Below are positions 30,735 to 34,776 of a DNA stretch of 34,776 nt, piece by piece. Within the stretch, counting starts at the first letter, position 1, and each line of letters starts with the position of its first letter. Made by a program: the position numbers and the translations under genes. Location of the stretch: assembly GCA_003150395.1 (NCBI GenBank), contig QAMI01000064.1, forward strand, positions 1 through 34,776, given 5' to 3'. The notes beneath the pieces were generated by a model. It ran no database searches. It was not told where the DNA came from and was given only the letters and a program-made list of their open reading frames with translations. This DNA comes from Candidatus Gastranaerophilales bacterium. Its GTDB lineage: Bacteria; Cyanobacteriota; Vampirovibrionia; Gastranaerophilales; Gastranaerophilaceae.

Positions 30735-31241
30735 ATGTTAAAAGAAGAGGTTAGAGAAAAAACTTTATCACCGCAGCAAGTCAGAGCTATACTTAAAGCT
30801 GACAACAAGGAGATTGTCGAACTTTGCAAAAGGGCTTCAATCCTCCCTAAGAAAAATAACAAAGGCCAAACATATTTTTCATACGATGAAGTACGCAATT
30901 TGAGAAGACTTCAGGCGCAAAAAGGTGTTACCAACCCGGTTGCGGTTTCAGCCGTATCTGCGCCGCAAAAACAGGATTCTGTTGTAAGAAATCTTCTTGT
31001 TTCACTCAAAGAAATGGAAAATAAACTCAGCGACAGAATTGCAAAAGTTATAGACGAAAAGCTTGAAGGCATGGACGAAGTTGTTGTTGAACTTATCCGC
31101 TGCAAAACTGATAACGAAACTCTAAGACAAAAAATTATTGACTTAAATAAAGAAATTTATCAGCTCAAAAATGATGTTAACAGCTTTAAGCATATCGGGC
31201 TTGGCATGTACAGAAAAAAAGAACGCAGTATCTGGGATTAG
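30735..31241 (+). CDS. MerR-like helix-turn-helix and coiled-coil protein
   Basis: 168 residues. The N-terminal ~55 residues (LSPQQVRAILKADNKEIVELCKRA... TYFSYDEVRNLRRLQ) look like a MerR-type winged helix-turn-helix. An Ala/Val-rich linker (about 70-85) leads to a long heptad-patterned coiled coil (about 90-155), and the end is GLGMYRKKERSIWD. DNA-binding architectural or regulatory protein is likely; the partner is unknown. Placed 102 bp before recA on the same strand. GAGGGAC lies upstream of the ATG. Confidence 0.7.
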   Translation: MLKEEVREKTLSPQQVRAILKADNKEIVELCKRASILPKKNNKGQTYFSYDEVRNLRRLQAQKGVTNPVAVSAVSAPQKQDSVVRNLLVSLKEMENKLSDRIAKVIDEKLEGMDEVVVELIRCKTDNETLRQKIIDLNKEIYQLKNDVNSFKHIGLGMYRKKERSIWD

Positions 31242-31343
31242 TAACTTTTCCCGGCGTTTTTAAACATCATTTACCAGGCAAAGTCAGAAAAGAAAATTTT
31301 ACTGGCAAAATTAAAATGTAAAAATATAATCAAGGAATAAAAA

Positions 31344-32369
31344 ATGGCAGCAAAAGAAAAAGAAACAGAAGCAGCATCAAATATTGATGAAAGAAGTAAG
31401 GCGCTGAAACTTGCAATCGAAAAAATTGAAAAAGATTTTGGTAAAGGTTCAATAATGAAACTTGGAGACAAAGCAACAGTGAATGTTGACGCAATCCCGA
31501 CAGGTTCATTAGCGCTGGATGTTGCTCTCGGTATAGGCGGTGTTCCACGCGGACGTATAATTGAAATTTACGGTCCTGAAAGTTCAGGTAAAACAACCCT
31601 TGCCCAGCATATTGTTGCCGAATGTCAAAAACGTGGCGGAATTGCAGCTTTCGTAGATGCAGAACACGCACTTGACCCTGAATATGCAAGAAATTTAGGT
31701 GTTAAAGTTGATGATTTATTAATTTCCCAGCCGGATACAGGAGAACAGGCGCTTGATATCACAGAAGAACTTGTACGCTCCGGAGCTGTTGACGTTGTTG
31801 TTGTCGACTCGGTTGCAGCACTTGTTCCCAAGGCCGAAATTGAAGGTTCAATGGAAGATCAACAAATGGGCTTGCAGGCTCGTTTGATGAGTAAAGCCTT
31901 AAGAAAATTAACCGGTATTATCGGAAAAACAAACACTACTGTTATTTTTATCAACCAGCTTCGTATGAAAATCGGTGTTATGTACGGAAACCCTGAAACC
32001 ACAACCGGCGGTAACGCCCTTAAATACTATGCTTCAGTCCGTATGGAAATCAAACGCACAGAAGGTGTTAAAGGCGAAGACGGAGATGTTGGAAACCACG
32101 TAAGAGTAAGAGTTTTGAAAAACAAAGTTGCACCTCCATTCAGAACAGCAGAATTCGATATTATTTTCGGAAAGGGTATTTGCAAAGTAGGAAATATTTT
32201 AGACGTTGCAGTTAACCTTGATATCGTGAAAAAAGCCGGTTCATGGTTCAGCTTTAATGAAGAAAAACTCGGACAGGGCCGCGATAAAGCAAGAGACTTT
32301 TTAACCGAAAATCCTGACATTTTGGCACAGGTTGAAACTTTGGTAAGAGAAAAACTTGCCCAACAATAG
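31344..32369 (+). CDS. recA: Recombinase A
   Basis: 341 residues. Walker A GPESSGKTTLAQHI, Walker B VDVVVVDSVAALVPKAEIEG, DNA-binding loop region DQQMGLQARLMSKALRKLTG, TNTTVIFINQLRMKIGVMYGNPETTTGG and KNKVAPPFRTAEFDI are all canonical. Catalyses strand exchange and LexA cleavage in homologous repair. The ATG follows AAGGAATAAAAA; a TATAAT about 16 nt upstream with a CTGGCA-like -35 could be its promoter. I saw no convincing LexA box. Directly followed by a repeat array. Confidence 0.97.
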   Translation: MAAKEKETEAASNIDERSKALKLAIEKIEKDFGKGSIMKLGDKATVNVDAIPTGSLALDVALGIGGVPRGRIIEIYGPESSGKTTLAQHIVAECQKRGGIAAFVDAEHALDPEYARNLGVKVDDLLISQPDTGEQALDITEELVRSGAVDVVVVDSVAALVPKAEIEGSMEDQQMGLQARLMSKALRKLTGIIGKTNTTVIFINQLRMKIGVMYGNPETTTGGNALKYYASVRMEIKRTEGVKGEDGDVGNHVRVRVLKNKVAPPFRTAEFDIIFGKGICKVGNILDVAVNLDIVKKAGSWFSFNEEKLGQGRDKARDFLTENPDILAQVETLVREKLAQQ

Positions 32370-32391
32370 GCACACGTAGTGTGCTCTTACG

Positions 32392-33020
32392 TATTGGAAC
32401 TGAATTAAATGAAGGCGCTTTTGTAAGAATTAGGTCAGGCAGGTGCAGAATTAGGGTGGACGTAGTCCACTGTTATACTTTGGAACTGAATTATATGAAG
32501 GCGCTTTTATAGGAATTAGGACAGGCAGGTACAGAATTAGGAAACAATCGCTGGGAACGGCGTAACGTTTTCTCACGATTTGCGTGGCATACCCTCGCCT
32601 GTATCAGGAGAGGGCAGAATTTCTTAACTCGCATTCGCTTGTTAAGAAATTCGGGTGAGGTGGAATACGCTCCAACATATATTGGGTGGACGTAGTCCAC
32701 TCTTATACTTTGGAACTGAATTAGATAAAGGCGCTTTTGTAAGAATTAGGACAGGCAGGTACAGAATTAGGAAACAATCGCTGGAAACGGCGTAACGTTT
32801 TCTCACGATTTGCGTGGCATGCCCTCGCCTGTATCAAGAGAGGGCAGAATTTCTTAACTCGCATTCGCTTGTTAAGAAATTCGGGTGAGGTGGAATACGC
32901 TCCAACATATATTGGGTGGACGTAGTCCACTCTTATACTTTGGAACTGAATTAGATAAAGGCGCTTTTGTAAGAATTAGGACAGGCAGGTGCAGCATTAG
33001 GAAACAACCGCTGGGAACGG
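32392..33020 (+). repeat. 230-bp tandem repeat array with embedded palindromes
   Basis: A truncated unit (32392-32453), two full units of exactly 230 bp (32454-32683, 32684-32913) and a partial one (32914 to about 33020). Each starts with the palindrome GTGGACgtaGTCCAC. Full units contain TTTGGAACTGAATTA, CAGGCAGG and a REP-like palindrome (11-bp arms around AATTTCTTAAC / GTTAAGAAATT, nested in CCCTCGCC ... GGGTGAGG). Units are nearly identical, so duplication is recent or homogenised. No ORF of substance; the 69-residue minus-strand frames inside are repeats of one another. The 860 bp between recA and the next gene hold only this array, a short fragment and a promoter. Confidence 0.85.
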
Positions 33021-33125
33021 TCAATGTCTTATGACGAAAATGGACAAGCTATAATTGTTTTAGTCAACACAATGTGTTTAGGAGCAATTCTTGACAGAAA
33101 AATGACGCAAATGTTATACTTGTAG
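32973..33125 (+). pseudogene. Possible coding remnant at the end of the repeat array
   Basis: A frame of 50 codons closed by TAG, without an obvious start, reads ELGQAGAALGNNRWERSMSY then DENGQAIIVLVNTMCLGAIL; it looks protein-like. The same ELGQAG.ELGNNRWER words occur in the full repeat units, where a palindrome follows directly. A remnant of a gene broken by repeat insertion is one reading; chance is another. Confidence 0.35.
33091..33120 (+). promoter_or_regulatory. Promoter upstream of the 33234 operon
   Basis: TTGACA (33091-33096), 18-nt spacer, TATACT (33115-33120) preceded by TGT. It leaves a leader of about 105 nt. Confidence 0.7.
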
Positions 33126-33233
33126 TACAAAATTGCATAAAATAAAAATTGGAGTAAGGTAAGATATTTTAAATTAATTTAAAATTCTTTCTTACTCTTT
33201 TTTTATACTAGCCAAGAACGAAGGGAGAAAAAA

Positions 33234-34121
33234 ATAGCAAATTTAAAAGAATTTTTTAACAAAATTTCAAACAACAACAGAATTTACACACGAGAAGATA
33301 TTGGTAATATGTCTTCTGATGAATTTAGAACAAATGAAAAGGCAATTGATTACCAGCTGGCAAATCTGGGAATTCCTGCAAAATCCGATTTAGCGCTGTC
33401 TGATGATGTTGTGTATGTACACTCATACACACGTGATGATGGCACTAAAGTTAAAGCACACTACAGGTCAAAAGCAGGACATATTACGGGAGCAGCAAGT
33501 AATATTGAAAATCATTTTGAAGAACCGAAAATGACTGCTGAAGAAAAAGCAATAGATGTTTTAGCTCGTGTTGGAAGCTGGTTTTTACCAGTTGCAGGTG
33601 CTAATTTACAAAATGCAAGACGGGATTTTGGATATGCCAAAGATAATGACAATGCACATATATTAAATTCACGTTCAGAAATAAAAAATAAAGGTTTAAA
33701 TGATTTGATGGACAGAGTGGGTATTCCAAAGAATTCACGAGGTGTGGTTTATGGTATAAATTCCGAACAATCTAAAAAATTATTTAATGCCCCTGAAATT
33801 CAAAATTACATATCTAAAAATTATTCAAAACTAGTAAACAATAAACAAAATCCGACTGCTGATATTGAATTTAGATATAATAAATTTCCTACTGATAACT
33901 ATTTAGGTATTCAACATTGCAAATTATATAATCCTCATATAACATCTGACGGATATTTTAATGCAATGATCGTCGATTATTATGATTTTGCGCCTCGCAA
34001 AGCAAATTCTTATAGATCAATATTCACAACAAAAATTAACAATTGGGGCTATTCAATGCAAGAAAAAGGGTTATTGGAAAACCAATTTAACATATATCAA
34101 ATTCGGGAAAAATTGTGGTAA
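33234..34121 (+). CDS. Unknown protein, apparently starting at ATA
   Basis: 295 residues if read from the ATA at 33234; the first ATG in frame (33309) would drop 25 residues. The upstream frame reads ANLKEFFNKISNNNRIYTRE and continues DIGN-M without a stop, and AAGGGAG lies 6 nt before the ATA, so that is the likely start or a mutated ATG. Internal DVVYVHSYTRDDGTKVKAHYRSKAG looks like a strand-rich small domain; the middle has LARVGSWFLPVAGANLQNA (hydrophobic, possibly membrane-inserting), and the last ~120 residues are unrelated and unrecognised. The next two genes are tandem membrane-protein paralogues, so secreted or toxin-like with immunity partners is a hypothesis only. Confidence 0.6.
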   Translation: MANLKEFFNKISNNNRIYTREDIGNMSSDEFRTNEKAIDYQLANLGIPAKSDLALSDDVVYVHSYTRDDGTKVKAHYRSKAGHITGAASNIENHFEEPKMTAEEKAIDVLARVGSWFLPVAGANLQNARRDFGYAKDNDNAHILNSRSEIKNKGLNDLMDRVGIPKNSRGVVYGINSEQSKKLFNAPEIQNYISKNYSKLVNNKQNPTADIEFRYNKFPTDNYLGIQHCKLYNPHITSDGYFNAMIVDYYDFAPRKANSYRSIFTTKINNWGYSMQEKGLLENQFNIYQIREKLW

Positions 34122-34130
34122 AATGAAAAC

Positions 34131-34586
34131 ATGAATAAGGATGTAAAAGGACTAATCAAGTATTTATTATTAACATTTTTTGTATGGCTATTGCCTGTGG
34201 GAATGTTTTATTGTGCTTTTTCAGTGCTTTTTTATGACGACGAAAATGGTAATGTATTTCTCGCATATCTATTCTTACTTTTAGCATTAGTCCTTTTTAT
34301 TCTTTACATAATATTACCTGTTGTTTTCACTTACAAAGCGATGAAATATCACTGGAGCAAATATTTAGACAAATTCTTTTACAATAAATATGCCCCAACA
34401 GTATTACTTATTTTTTTAGTGTTATTACAAGTAAAAGCAAATGTTTTGAATTATGGTACAATTTATTTTGATAGTCTGCTTGGAATTTTGCATTTTTTAT
34501 TATATGTAGTAGAAATAATTATAGCCCCTACATATTATATAACTTATATTATTTTATTTATACTAAAGAAAGTTAAACAATTATGA
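34131..34586 (+). CDS. Four-helix membrane protein, first of a tandem pair
   Basis: 151 residues with about four transmembrane helices (LLLTFFVWLLPVGMFYCAF, AYLFLLLALVLFILYIIL, YAPTVLLIFLVLLQVKANV, LLYVVEIIIAPTYYITYIIL). Starts 10 bp after the 33234 gene. No clear Shine-Dalgarno sequence, so translation may depend on coupling. Its TGA overlaps the next gene's ATG. The first ~14 codons are identical in nucleotides to those of the following paralogue. No family recognised. Confidence 0.65.
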   Translation: MNKDVKGLIKYLLLTFFVWLLPVGMFYCAFSVLFYDDENGNVFLAYLFLLLALVLFILYIILPVVFTYKAMKYHWSKYLDKFFYNKYAPTVLLIFLVLLQVKANVLNYGTIYFDSLLGILHFLLYVVEIIIAPTYYITYIILFILKKVKQL

Positions 34587-34776
34587 ATAAGGATGTAAAA
34601 GGACTAATCAAGTATTTATTATTAATGCTTTTCGTAGGGTTATTACCAATAGCAATACTGTATTGTGGATTGCTAGCATATGGTTTAAGTGATCATTATA
34701 ATGATTATATTGCAATGGTAGTTCTATTATTAGGATTAGTCCTTTTTATTCTTTACATAATATTGCCTGTTGTTTT
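34583..34776 (+). CDS. Membrane protein paralogue, truncated by window edge
   Basis: ATG at 34583 overlaps the TGA of the preceding gene (ATGA). The first 64 codons read MNKDVKGLIKYLLLMLFVGL and later LVLFILYIILPVV, which match the previous gene at both ends with a divergent loop between. The 3' end lies outside the window. Confidence 0.7.
   Translation, partial: MNKDVKGLIKYLLLMLFVGLLPIAILYCGLLAYGLSDHYNDYIAMVVLLLGLVLFILYIILPVV

Noticed and set aside
32491..32930. Two nearly identical 69-residue minus-strand frames (32491-32700 and 32721-32930)
   Set aside because: They are the antisense reading of the 230-bp repeat units and span palindromes; identity reflects the repeat, not a duplicated gene.
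32392..33020. CRISPR-like array
   Set aside because: The period is 230 bp, and whole units are repeated with no short repeat plus unique spacers; no cas genes nearby.
1..34776. tRNA or rRNA genes
   Set aside because: No cloverleaf-like segment with conserved T-loop or anticodon arm, and no rRNA-like stretch noticed; a tRNAscan run would settle it.

Overview
The window looks like a chromosomal segment of an AT-rich, diderm, non-sporulating gut-type bacterium. My best guess is a non-photosynthetic Cyanobacteriota lineage (Gastranaerophilales/Melainabacteria). This rests on two prepilin-like proteins with the AFTLAEVLITLGIIG-type start, TonB/TolA-C-like periplasmic proteins, an MEP-pathway ispD, and small lineage-type proteins with an N-terminal 'NN...FK/FR' motif. 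It is an inference from style, not from a marker phylogeny.

Layout. 1-15.6 kb is mostly core: the end of an M14 peptidase, two EF-hand-like small proteins, cysS, a prepilin-like gene with a 12-C tract, a SpoIID-like protein, murJ, a small type I toxin-antitoxin-like locus (hydrophobic 26-aa peptide plus convergent antisense RNA), tsaC, a HEPN/MNT pair, a NifU-like plus GGGtGRT gene pair, a ROK glucokinase and a second prepilin-like gene with an 11-C tract. In both pilin genes the canonical RBS-ATG lies upstream of the homopolymer and is one base out of frame with the pilin body, as expected of phase-variable genes caught in the OFF state.

15,608-27,376 is an apparently intact 11.8-kb transposon. 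It has 26-bp terminal inverted repeats (25/26 identical), flanked exactly by a 9-bp direct repeat (TAATAAAAA). At its left end lies an IS1595-family DDE transposase whose leader carries a SAM-I (S-box) riboswitch with promoter, aptamer, antiterminator/terminator platform and coding sequence all in order. Cargo includes small membrane proteins, an XRE regulator, zinc-ribbon membrane proteins with a lipoprotein, a DUF4917 protein with SIR2-like motifs, a coupled three-gene restriction-methylation-repair operon (EcoRII-C-type endonuclease, cytosine-C5 methyltransferase, Mig-like T:G mismatch glycosylase) and a DUF2130 coiled-coil protein. It reads as a mobile defence island whose transposase should respond to intracellular SAM, the cofactor of its own methyltransferase.

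27.4-34.8 kb returns to core genes: ispD, rpmB, three TonB-C-like exported proteins, a MerR-like coiled-coil protein and recA. Then comes a 230-bp tandem repeat array with embedded palindromes. The window ends in an operon of one protein with an apparent ATA start and tandemly duplicated four-helix membrane proteins, the last cut by the window edge.
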